This document shows, piece after piece, positions 27,409 through 36,334 of a DNA stretch of 64,000 nucleotides. Source of the DNA: Fulvimarina endophytica (lineage in GTDB: Bacteria; Pseudomonadota; Alphaproteobacteria; Rhizobiales; Rhizobiaceae); NCBI RefSeq assembly GCF_003403015.1, contig NZ_QURL01000008.1, positions 120,239-184,238 of the forward strand, in the 5' to 3' direction. Positions within the stretch are counted from its first letter, which is position 1; each line of letters begins with the position of its first letter. The position numbers and the translations under genes were made by a program. The notes beneath the pieces are model-generated. The model made no database searches. It saw only the letters and a program-made list of their open reading frames with translations, and was not told where the DNA came from.

Positions 27409-29505
27409 TTAGGATAGCAGCCCGGCTTCCTGAAGAAACGGGCTCGGCTGAACGGGCGCATCCCCGATCCGTCCACTCGTCGTTACGAGCAACCGCGCCT
27501 TAGCGCGCGTCATCGCGACATAAAAGAGCCGACGCTCGCCTTCGATCTGACGCTCGGTCTTGGCACGACGAAGCGGCCAGATGCCATCTACGGCATCGAG
27601 CATGACGATCGTATGGAACTCCCGGCCTTTGGCGCGAAGCGCGGTCATAAGATGCACGGGACGCTTCCACTGCTCGTCCATCCGATCGTCGGAGTCGGAA
27701 CCGGGAAGCTTGACCAACGTGGACATGGCCTTTTCGAGATCGGCGATGAAGGTCTTGAAATCATCGCCATACGTCCCGGCGAACGCCGAAAGGTAGAAGA
27801 ATGGCGGATCGGCGAGAAAGATGTCTTCCGTCCCGCGCCCATAATCCTGGCGGAAGCCGGAATAGAGCTCTTCGAGCGCTGCGATCGCTGCGCGAACGTC
27901 TCCGGCGTGCAGGAAGCGGCGCAAACGAAGGGCGAAGTCTTTCACCGTCTTCCCGTTATCCTTTTCGCCGCGGATCGACCCGTCATAGACTTCCAGCCGA
28001 TCCACCGCCGCGTCATAGGTTTCAGGGCGGGCTGATCTCACGAAGGAAGCGAGCGCATCGCGTTCGGCCTTGCGCATCGGATAGCGCTGGACGGAGTCCG
28101 CAAGGACCATGATCTCGTCGACGAGATTGGGGGGCGTGAAGCCGATCGCTGCCAAAGCAGGCAATTGTTGTGCCGTAAGGCGGGTCTTCAACGCCCCGAG
28201 AAGGCGCTTGAAACTGTCGGACAGGAAGAGATGGAGATCCTCGGCTGCGCAGAACGGAATATCCTCGCGTGCGAGCATGATCTGATAGGGAATGAGCTGC
28301 GCCCGCTTTCGCGACAGGAGAGCCATCCGCTGGCCAGCAAGACCCCCCGCAACGAACCCGCGGATCTCGTTGACGACCGCGTTCGTCGTATGGAGGAAGG
28401 TCTCGCCGTGGAGGCGCTTGATTTCGGCCTCCACTTCGGAGACCGGCGTCATCTTCTTCTTCTCGCGGCGCTTGTTGTGAGCGATCAATTCGGCGCTCTT
28501 CATGACGATGTTGCGCGGGCAGCGGTAATTCATTTCCAGGATATGCGTCTCGAACGGCCGAGCGAGCTGCTCGTTCGGATCGAGAATGAAGTCCGGCGCC
28601 GCCCCGCGCCATTCGAAGATCGCTTGGTCGTCGTCACCTACAATGGTCAGCTTTGCGTCGTTGAGTGCGGCGATCGTCAGGATTAGCTCGAGGTCGAGTG
28701 GATTAATGTCCTGAAACTCGTCGACCAAAATATGCGTCAAGCGGGCTTCCGGTGCAGGCAGGCGTTGGTCGCGAACGAGGTTGCGAAGAGCGAGCCAGCC
28801 GAAGTACTTTTGATCCTCGAGGGTAAATGCCGCCGCCCGTCGCTGTGCTTCGCAGGCCTTCACGAAGAATGGGACGACGGTCGCGAGAAACGTCTCCCAG
28901 CGGCCGTTCGCGAGTGCTCCAAATTCCAGAAGCTTTTCTTTCGGTTCCTCCAGAAGTCCGATCAGCCCAAGGTCTTCGAGAGCGTCGATGCGGTCGTTCG
29001 CCTGGCGACTTGAGGGTGTCTCATGATCAAAGCCAAGAGCCTTCATCGTTTCGAGGAGGCTGGCAAGGACACCCGGTGCCTTGAAGGGGTAGGCGCGCAT
29101 GGCCTCGCGGAGGCGCTCATCCTCATTCCAGGCCGAAGCCAATGTCCCGTTGACCAGCGTTTGCCGCTCGAACGCGGAAACCGACAACTTCGGGCTCGAG
29201 AAGGTGTCGCGCACTGCTCGCCAGCCATATCCGTTGAGCGTCACGACATCTGCGGATGTCGCGATCTCGGCGAAATCGCCGCCACTGTTGAGCCGAGCAC
29301 GCAGTTCATCCCGCGCCGCTCGAGTGAAGGTCACGAGCAGGAACCGTGCTGCGGACCGGCTTTGCCGATGCAGATGCAAACAGCGCCACAACAGCGAATG
29401 CGTTTTCCCGGACCCGGCCGGGGCGAGCAGCCGGATGTCTGTGTCGTTCGCGGTAACGAAACGACGTTGAATTTCGTCGAGGGGCGCGTTTTCGATGATC
29501 GGCAT
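27409..29505 (-). CDS. UvrD/PcrA-family SF1 DNA helicase, adjacent to Zorya
   Basis: This 698-residue superfamily 1A helicase would unwind DNA 3' to 5' using ATP. Motifs in order: Walker A APAGSGKT (28-35), motif Ia LVTFTRAARDELRARL, motif II VDEFQDINPLD, motif III VGDDDQAIFEWRGA, motif IV MNYRCPRNIV, motif V TALRAKGREFHTIVML, motif VI RLFYVAMTRAKARLL. No C-terminal nuclease domain is seen. The ATG at 29505 (MPIIENAPLDEIQ) is chosen because the helicase homology begins right after it; 46 codons upstream in frame look unconserved. It lies 226 bases upstream of zorA on the same strand and is divergent from hsdR, so it sits wholly inside the defence cluster. It could be a housekeeping-type helicase, a Zorya accessory, or part of another defence module. 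Confidence 0.88.
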   Translation of the reverse strand: MPIIENAPLDEIQRRFVTANDTDIRLLAPAGSGKTHSLLWRCLHLHRQSRSAARFLLVTFTRAARDELRARLNSGGDFAEIATSADVVTLNGYGWRAVRDTFSSPKLSVSAFERQTLVNGTLASAWNEDERLREAMRAYPFKAPGVLASLLETMKALGFDHETPSSRQANDRIDALEDLGLIGLLEEPKEKLLEFGALANGRWETFLATVVPFFVKACEAQRRAAAFTLEDQKYFGWLALRNLVRDQRLPAPEARLTHILVDEFQDINPLDLELILTIAALNDAKLTIVGDDDQAIFEWRGAAPDFILDPNEQLARPFETHILEMNYRCPRNIVMKSAELIAHNKRREKKKMTPVSEVEAEIKRLHGETFLHTTNAVVNEIRGFVAGGLAGQRMALLSRKRAQLIPYQIMLAREDIPFCAAEDLHLFLSDSFKRLLGALKTRLTAQQLPALAAIGFTPPNLVDEIMVLADSVQRYPMRKAERDALASFVRSARPETYDAAVDRLEVYDGSIRGEKDNGKTVKDFALRLRRFLHAGDVRAAIAALEELYSGFRQDYGRGTEDIFLADPPFFYLSAFAGTYGDDFKTFIADLEKAMSTLVKLPGSDSDDRMDEQWKRPVHLMTALRAKGREFHTIVMLDAVDGIWPLRRAKTERQIEGERRLFYVAMTRAKARLLVTTSGRIGDAPVQPSPFLQEAGLLS

Positions 29506-29785
29506 TCTTGAATGGTATCCAGTTTCGACTGAGGTGTCGCAATCCCATGCCCAGATTGGCAAATTGACCTCGGACCGGTTTAGGGGCGAATACCTAACTT
29601 CTCGTTGTGGAACACTTTTCTCTCCAAGCGTCTGGCCTGGCACGACCTTTCAGAAGAGACTTGCTGGTGCCGCTCGTCTTGAACATTGAAAGCATTTCCA
29701 AATTGAAGCAGGCTTGCTCGCGAGACACGCACTCGTCTCGCAATCACGGAAGCACTGAAAGATCGATGCCGCCCTACGGACTGAA

Positions 29786-32700
29786 ATGAAGACTGAGCAA
29801 GGAAATTTCGGGTTCCTTAGCGAGGAAAGCCCTGAGCTCGCCAAGTTGGCAACGCTCGCCGAAAGCTACTTCAAGAGTGATCCGCCGGCCGCGCTGTTCC
29901 GGCTGCGACAGTTCGGCGAGTTCATGGCCAAGGAGGTCGCTGCGCGGCATGCGCTCCTTCGCGAGCGCTCTCCGAGTTTCGACGAGACGTTGCGCCTCCT
30001 CAAGATGCGGGACGTGCTGCCGCGCGAGGTCGCCGACCTCTTCTTTCATTTGAAACGTGCCGGGAACGCTGCCGCGCACGAAAACCGTGGCTCGGCATCG
30101 GACGCGCTCGCCGCCCTCAAGATCGCGCGCGTCGTCGCCATCTGGTTTTATCAGACCTATGCGGGGGTGCCGGGGTTCTGTCCCAGCCCCTTCATTCCTC
30201 CGGCCGCGCCGACCGACGCGACGGCGGCGTTGAGGAGTCAACTCGACGAAATGCGCCGAGCGGTGGAAGCGAGCGCCGACTCCGAGGCGAAGGCGAGGCT
30301 CGCAGCACGTCAAGCAGCCGATGAGGCAGAGCGATTTGCCGAGCAGGCGAAGACCGAAGCCGAGGACCGCTCATTCTGGGAGCGCTATGCGGCCGAAACG
30401 GAAGCCGCGCTCAAGACGGCCGAAGCCGAGTTGAAGGCGACCCAGGCGAAAGCCGAAACCGCGCCGCGCCAACACCTCGACCGCTTGGCCATGCATAGCG
30501 CGCAGAGTGCGGCGCGCATCGAGATTGACGAGTCGACCACCCGAACTCTCATCGACGACCATCTGCGCGGCGCCGGCTGGGAGGCCGACCATACGTCCCT
30601 GCGCCACGCGAACGGGGCACGCCCGCTACCCGGCAAGGCGATGGCGATCGCGGAATGGCCAACGACGAGCGGGCGGGTCGACTATGCCCTTTTCGTCGAC
30701 GGGCGCTGCATTGGCGTCATTGAGGCGAAGCGGCAGTTGGCCGATGTTCCCGGCCATCTCCCCCAGGCCCGCCGCTACGCGCGCGACATCGTCCTCTCAA
30801 GCGAAGAGATGCCGCTCGATGGGCCCTGGCAGGACGGGCTCGACAGCTACCGCGTTCCCTTCATCTTCGTCACCAACGGCCGGCCCTTTGTGAAACAGCT
30901 GGAGACGAAGTCGGGCATCTGGTTCTGGGATGCCCGACGCTCCGAGAATCCGGCAGTGGCTCTGCCCGAATGGTTCTCGCCACGTGACCTGTCGGAGCGT
31001 TTGGAGCAAGCCACTGAACCGGCCTTCGGCGAATTGGCCGAGCGCGAAATCGGCGTCACCGGCCTTCGCGATTATCAGCAGGCGGCCATTGCGGCGGTCG
31101 AGACAGCCGTAGCTCGCGGCCAGCGCTCGATCCTTCTGTCGATGGCAACCGGCACCGGCAAGACGCGCCTCGCCCTCGCGATGATATACGATTTCCTGAG
31201 GGCCAAGCGCTTTCGCCGCATCCTCATCCTCGTCGACCGCACTTCACTCGGTCGCCAGGCCCTCGATGCCATGTCGACGACCGATACCAGCGGCTTCCTG
31301 AAGTTCGATCAGGTGTTTTCCGTCGCCGGCCTCGACCAGAAATTTCCCGAGGCGAGCGACCGTGTCCAGGTCGCGACCGTCCAGGCGATGATCCGGCGGG
31401 TGTTCGACGAGCCGAACGAGACGCGGCCGACGCCCGGCACCTACGACCTCGTCATCGTCGACGAGGCCCATCGCGGCTACACGCTCGACGCGGAACTCCG
31501 CGAGGAAGACCTCAGTTTCCGAAATCTCGAGGATTATCTCTCCGCCTATCGCCGGGTGCTCGACTATTTCGACGCGACGAAGGTTGCGCTGACCGCGACG
31601 CCGGCGCTCCACACCCGCGAGATCTTCGGACCCGCCGTCTTCCATTACAGCTACCGTCAGGCCGTCATCGACGGCTATCTCATCGACCATCGCCCGCCCC
31701 GGCGCATCACGACGGCTCTCAGCCAGGCCGGGATCAGCTTTGACAAGGGCGAGGAAGTCAACGTCATCGACCGCCGCACCGGGCAGATCGATCTGTTCAC
31801 CCTGGAAGACCAGCAGGATTTCGAGGTCTCCGAGTTCAACAAGAAGGTCTACACGCGCGCCTTCAACCGGGCGGTCGCCGAGGTGATCGCCGCCGAATGC
31901 CCGCCGGACCAGCCGGGCAAGACGCTCCTCTTTGCGGCGAGCAACGGTCACGCCGATGTCCTGGTCGACGAACTGCGGAAGGCGCTTGCCGCCGAATACG
32001 GCCCGCAACCTCACGATCTTGTCGAGAAGATCACCGGGTCGATCGATCGCCCGCTCGACCATATCAAGGCGTTCAAGAACGACCCGCGTCCGAAATACGT
32101 CGTCACCGTCGATCTCCTGACCACCGGCATCGACGTGCCGGCGATCGTCAATCTCGTCTTCGTGCGCCGGGTGAACAGCCGCATCCTCTACGACCAGATG
32201 ATCGGCCGGGCCACACGGCGCTGCGACGAGATCGGCAAGGAGTATTTCCGGATCTTCGATGCCGTCGACCTTTACGAGAAGCTGCAGGACGTCAGCGACA
32301 TGCGGCCGGTCGTCGTCGATCCGAAGCTGACCTTTTCCGCCCTCGTCGCCGATCTCGACCGCGCGACAAGCAGGGAGGACAAGACCTTCGTGCGGGATCA
32401 GATCGTCGTGAAGCTGCGCCAGCGTATCAAATATCTCGACCCGGAGCGACGCGGAGCGCTGGAAACGGTGCTCGGGCCCCTCCCCACGCTCGCCGACCGG
32501 CTGAAGGACGAGTCACCGCAGGAAGTCGCCGCGCTGTTCGCCAAGCACCCGCAGCTCGCCGGCGTGCTCGACGCAGCCAATCCCGAAAGGCGCGGCTCAA
32601 AGGTCTATATTTCCGAGCATGAGGACGAGGTCGTCTCGGTCGTCGACGACTACGGCAAGAAGGCGAGCCCGGCCGATTATATCGAGAGCTTCGAGGCCTA

Positions 32701-33178
32701 TGTCCGCGCCAATATGAACGCCGTGCCGGCGATGATCGCCGCCACCCAGCGTCCGCGCGAACTCACCCGCAAGGAGCTGAAGGAGCTCGCCACCCTGCTC
32801 GACGCCGAGGGCTTTTCGGAAGCAGGCCTCCGCCGCGCCTATGGCATGGCACGCAATGCCGACATCGCCGCCCATATCATCGGCTTCGTGCGTCAGGCGG
32901 CCATCGGCGATCCGCTGGTCCCTTACGAGACCCGTGTCGAGAACGGCCTGCAGAAGATGCTCGCCAGTCGCGCCTGGACAGCCAAGCAGCGCCAGTGGCT
33001 GAACCGCATCGGCCGGGCGCTGAAGGCCCAGCCGGTCGGCGACCCCGAGCTCCTCGCCGAGCCGCTCTTTGCCCAGTTCGGCGGCTTCGAGACCATCGAC
33101 CGGGAATTCGACTCCACGCTAGAGACCGTCCTCAAAGACCTGAACACGGCGATCTGGGACAGCCCGAACGCCGCATGA
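29786..33178 (+). CDS. hsdR: Type I restriction endonuclease subunit R (HsdR, EcoEI-like)
   Basis: HsdR translocates DNA with ATP and cuts it when the HsdMS complex finds an unmethylated target. This 1130-residue protein has an N-terminal DUF4145-like helical region (about 1-130) and a coiled segment (about 150-230). Next is a PD-(D/E)xK nuclease with D299 and E313-A-K315 (GRVDYALF; IGVIEAKRQ). The SF2 motor has Walker A MATGTGKTRLA (from 453), DEAH at 559-562, and motif III LTATPAL; a C-terminal EcoEI_R_C-type domain follows. All catalytic residues look intact. The gene starts a three-gene operon; hsdM begins 13 bases after its stop. DUF4145 at the N-terminus is common in this subfamily. Confidence 0.95.
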   Translation: MKTEQGNFGFLSEESPELAKLATLAESYFKSDPPAALFRLRQFGEFMAKEVAARHALLRERSPSFDETLRLLKMRDVLPREVADLFFHLKRAGNAAAHENRGSASDALAALKIARVVAIWFYQTYAGVPGFCPSPFIPPAAPTDATAALRSQLDEMRRAVEASADSEAKARLAARQAADEAERFAEQAKTEAEDRSFWERYAAETEAALKTAEAELKATQAKAETAPRQHLDRLAMHSAQSAARIEIDESTTRTLIDDHLRGAGWEADHTSLRHANGARPLPGKAMAIAEWPTTSGRVDYALFVDGRCIGVIEAKRQLADVPGHLPQARRYARDIVLSSEEMPLDGPWQDGLDSYRVPFIFVTNGRPFVKQLETKSGIWFWDARRSENPAVALPEWFSPRDLSERLEQATEPAFGELAEREIGVTGLRDYQQAAIAAVETAVARGQRSILLSMATGTGKTRLALAMIYDFLRAKRFRRILILVDRTSLGRQALDAMSTTDTSGFLKFDQVFSVAGLDQKFPEASDRVQVATVQAMIRRVFDEPNETRPTPGTYDLVIVDEAHRGYTLDAELREEDLSFRNLEDYLSAYRRVLDYFDATKVALTATPALHTREIFGPAVFHYSYRQAVIDGYLIDHRPPRRITTALSQAGISFDKGEEVNVIDRRTGQIDLFTLEDQQDFEVSEFNKKVYTRAFNRAVAEVIAAECPPDQPGKTLLFAASNGHADVLVDELRKALAAEYGPQPHDLVEKITGSIDRPLDHIKAFKNDPRPKYVVTVDLLTTGIDVPAIVNLVFVRRVNSRILYDQMIGRATRRCDEIGKEYFRIFDAVDLYEKLQDVSDMRPVVVDPKLTFSALVADLDRATSREDKTFVRDQIVVKLRQRIKYLDPERRGALETVLGPLPTLADRLKDESPQEVAALFAKHPQLAGVLDAANPERRGSKVYISEHEDEVVSVVDDYGKKASPADYIESFEAYVRANMNAVPAMIAATQRPRELTRKELKELATLLDAEGFSEAGLRRAYGMARNADIAAHIIGFVRQAAIGDPLVPYETRVENGLQKMLASRAWTAKQRQWLNRIGRALKAQPVGDPELLAEPLFAQFGGFETIDREFDSTLETVLKDLNTAIWDSPNAA

Positions 33179-33191
33179 CGAGAGTTGCCGC

Positions 33192-34682
33192 ATGAACCCT
33201 TCCGCCGATCTGGTGAACAAGCTCTGGCGCCTCTGTGCGCTCCTGCGCAAGGACGGGGTGACCTATCAGCAATATGTCACCGAACTCACCTATCTCCTCT
33301 TCTTGAAGATGGCGTCGGAGCAGAAGGACGAAAGCCGCATTCCGGAGCCCTATCGCTGGGGCGCCCTGAAGAGGGCGAGCGAGACCGAGGTCCTCAAACT
33401 TTACCGCCAAGCGTTGATCGATCTCGGCGACGGCGCCAAGATCGCCGACCGCTCCATCGTCGCGATCTTCCAGAATGCCACGACCATCGTTCGCGAGCCG
33501 GCGAACCTCAGAAAGCTGATCGATGCCATCGACGGCCTCCACTGGTTCTCCGACGAGCGGGACGCTTTCGGCGATGCCTATGAGGGCCTTCTCCAGAAGA
33601 TGGCCGAGGAGACCAAGCGCGGCGCCGGCCAGTATTTCACCCCGCGCGTCCTAATCGACGTCATGGTCGACCTCATGAAGCCGCAGCCCGGCGAGGTCAT
33701 CCAGGACCCCGCCGCCGGCACCGGTGGCTTCCTGATAGCGGCCGACCGGTACATGCGGGCGCGGAGCGACAACTATTTCGATTTCGCAGACGATAAACAC
33801 AAGAGCGCCTTCCAGCTCTCGCAGGCCCTGCGCGGCCTCGAAAACGTGCCGGATACCTTTCGCCTGCTGCAGATGAACCTGCATCTCCATTCGATCGACC
33901 CGGACCACCTAAATCTTGCCGACACCCTGTCGCCGGCAGGCTCGGAAACCCGCTTCAAGCAGGCCGACCTGATCCTCACCAATCCGCCCTTCGGCCCGGC
34001 TGGCGGCCCGCCGACGCGCGACGACCTGACGATCACCGACCGCGTCTCCTCCTACCAGCTTCCCTTCGTCGAACATTGTATCCGGGCGCTGAAGCCTGGC
34101 GGGCGCGCCGCCGTCGTCGTGCCGGACAACGTCCTCTTCGACGACGGGCGCGGCAAGGCGCTGCGCCAGCGGCTGATGAATTGGTGCGACCTCCACACTA
34201 TCCTGCGCCTGCCGACCGGCATTTTTTATGCACAAGGCGTGAAGACCAACGTTCTGTTCTTCACCCGCTCCACCGACGAGGCGCCGCTGACTGACGCGAC
34301 GGAGGCGGTCTGGATCTACGACATGCGCTCCGGCGCGCCGGCCTATGGCAAGACCAACCCGCTGAAACCCGCCGATTTCGACGGATTCGTCACCGCCTTC
34401 GGTGCCGACCCTCATGGCCGTGCCGAGCGGACCGACGAGGGCGAGACCGGCCGCTTCCGGCGCTTTTCCCGCGAGGGCATCGCGGCGCGCGGCGACAATC
34501 TCGACATCACCTGGCTGAAGGACACCAGCGACGAGGCTGAGGACGGGCTCGAGACGCCGGAGGACATCCTGGCCGCGATCGACGGGCACCTGACCGCGGC
34601 GATGACCGAAGTGCGGGCGCTGTTGGTAGAGCTGGGGGATGGGATGCCGGAAACGGCGGATTTGCCGGAGGCGGCGGAGTAA
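33192..34682 (+). CDS. hsdM: Type I DNA methyltransferase subunit M (HsdM)
   Basis: HsdM transfers a methyl group from S-adenosylmethionine to adenine N6 at the site chosen by HsdS. The 496-residue protein has a helical N-terminal HsdM_N domain (about 5-130), then the N6 methyltransferase domain with SAM-binding motif I DPAAGTGGFLIAADRY and catalytic motif IV NPPF in ILTNPPFGPAGG. Both are intact. The C-terminal 60 residues are acidic. The stop overlaps the hsdS start by one base (TAATG), which indicates coupled translation. Confidence 0.96.
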   Translation: MNPSADLVNKLWRLCALLRKDGVTYQQYVTELTYLLFLKMASEQKDESRIPEPYRWGALKRASETEVLKLYRQALIDLGDGAKIADRSIVAIFQNATTIVREPANLRKLIDAIDGLHWFSDERDAFGDAYEGLLQKMAEETKRGAGQYFTPRVLIDVMVDLMKPQPGEVIQDPAAGTGGFLIAADRYMRARSDNYFDFADDKHKSAFQLSQALRGLENVPDTFRLLQMNLHLHSIDPDHLNLADTLSPAGSETRFKQADLILTNPPFGPAGGPPTRDDLTITDRVSSYQLPFVEHCIRALKPGGRAAVVVPDNVLFDDGRGKALRQRLMNWCDLHTILRLPTGIFYAQGVKTNVLFFTRSTDEAPLTDATEAVWIYDMRSGAPAYGKTNPLKPADFDGFVTAFGADPHGRAERTDEGETGRFRRFSREGIAARGDNLDITWLKDTSDEAEDGLETPEDILAAIDGHLTAAMTEVRALLVELGDGMPETADLPEAAE

Positions 34683-36073
34683 TGGCAGGCCGTGCAGCGA
34701 CCGATGCGATCATCAAGGGCAGATGCGCGATATCCGTCAACGATCCGGGGCATCCCTTGCCGACGGGCTGGAGCCGTGCGCCGCTGACCGACGTCGCAGA
34801 CCTCGGAACCGGGCACACGCCAAGCCGCCACGAGCCGAATTACTGGGACGGTGACATTCCGTGGATCGGCATTCGGGACGCCGGAGCCAATCATGGAAAG
34901 GTCATCAACGATACGGCACAGCACGTCACAGAACTGGGGCTGGATAATTCCGCGGCAGTCCTGTTGCCGAAGAACACCGTGTGCCTCTCACGAACAGCGT
35001 CCGTTGGATATGTCGTGAAGATGGGTCGAGACATGGCGACGAGCCAGGATTTCGTGAACTGGACCTGCAGCGAGACAATCGACCCAGACTACCTGCTCAA
35101 CGCGCTTCTTGCGGAAGGCGAAGACATACGCCGCTTTGGCGAAGGCTCGACCCATACGACGATCTATTTCCCAGAAGTCAAAGCGTTTCACATCGATCTC
35201 CCCCCCGCCGCCGAACAGCGCCGGATCGTCGCGAAGCTGGACGCGCTGACCGCCCGCATCGCCCGTGCGCGGGCGGAACTGGACCGGGTGGCGGCGCTGG
35301 CATCAAGTTTGCGCTTCGCTGCATTGCGAGAAGCCTATCAAATTGCGTCTGCCTACCGAATTTCCGAGCTTGGTGACCTTATCGAGACTCTTGACCAAGG
35401 GTGGAGTCCAAAATGTGAGAACTACCCTTCGTCCAATGATGACGAGTGGGCGGTGTTAAAGACGACGGCGATCCAGGCGATGGCTTATCAGTCAGGTGAA
35501 AACAAAGTTCTGCCTCTCGATCTCCAGCCGCGCGCCCATATCGAAGTAAGAGCGGGGGACATCCTCGTCACGCGAGCAGGTCCACGGGTCCGATGCGGGG
35601 TAACCTGCCTCGTCGAGACGACCAGGCCGCGGCTTATGCTGGCCGACAAGATGTATCGCCTGCGTTGCACGGGTGAAGTGAGCCCCGCCTTCTTAGCGTT
35701 CATGTTAAACTCGCCCCAGGCTCTTGAACGCATTGAGGCTATGAAAACGGGTATCAGCGACAGCGGCCTCAATCTAACACAGGGCAAGTTTTTTGCGCTC
35801 GAACTACCCGCGCCATCGATAGATGTTCAAAATCGAATTGTTGACGGGCTTCGGACCGCCTTCGCTCGCGCCGACCGCATGGAGGCCGAGGCCGCCCGTG
35901 CCCGAAAACTCCTCGACCGACTGGAACAGGCGATCCTCGCAAAAGCCTTCCGCGGCGAGCTGGTGCCGCAGGACCCGAACGACGAGCCGGCGAGCGTTCT
36001 CCTTGAGCGCATCCGCGCCGAGCGCGCGAAAGCGCCGAAGCCGAAGCGTGGCCGGCGGAAGGCTTCCGTATAA
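34682..36073 (+). CDS. hsdS: Type I specificity subunit S (HsdS)
   Basis: HsdS determines the DNA target of the restriction-modification complex. The 463-residue protein has the usual two target-recognition domains. TRD1 is about 20-165 (WSRAPLTDVADLGTGHTPSR to YFPEVKAFHIDLPP), TRD2 about 225-385 (YRISELGDLIETLDQGWSPK to FFALELPAPS). Each is followed by a long conserved helix: AEQRRIVAKLDALTARIARA and VQNRIVDGLRTAFARADRM. The central part, encoding TRD2, is visibly more AT-rich than hsdR and hsdM, as expected for horizontally shuffled recognition domains. Recognition sequence unknown. Confidence 0.94.
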   Translation: MAGRAATDAIIKGRCAISVNDPGHPLPTGWSRAPLTDVADLGTGHTPSRHEPNYWDGDIPWIGIRDAGANHGKVINDTAQHVTELGLDNSAAVLLPKNTVCLSRTASVGYVVKMGRDMATSQDFVNWTCSETIDPDYLLNALLAEGEDIRRFGEGSTHTTIYFPEVKAFHIDLPPAAEQRRIVAKLDALTARIARARAELDRVAALASSLRFAALREAYQIASAYRISELGDLIETLDQGWSPKCENYPSSNDDEWAVLKTTAIQAMAYQSGENKVLPLDLQPRAHIEVRAGDILVTRAGPRVRCGVTCLVETTRPRLMLADKMYRLRCTGEVSPAFLAFMLNSPQALERIEAMKTGISDSGLNLTQGKFFALELPAPSIDVQNRIVDGLRTAFARADRMEAEAARARKLLDRLEQAILAKAFRGELVPQDPNDEPASVLLERIRAERAKAPKPKRGRRKASV

Positions 36074-36334
36074 GGCCACAGCACCCGCCGAAGCCAATCT
36101 CAGCGAGGTCGAGAACGCGCTGACCGCGCTATTGGTCCTACGACGCAACGCGCTAGGCGCCCGTCATTCGTGACGCCAGGATGTTTACGAGCCGCGAAAC
36201 GGATCGCGGTCTCCGCGAAATAGCGAGCGATCGAGACATCTGTGCAGACTGCTCACGCCCTCTTTCGAAACATGTCATACCGCGCTATCGACGTGCAAAA
36301 TTTATTTTAAGCGTGTATTACGGGGACGGCCATC

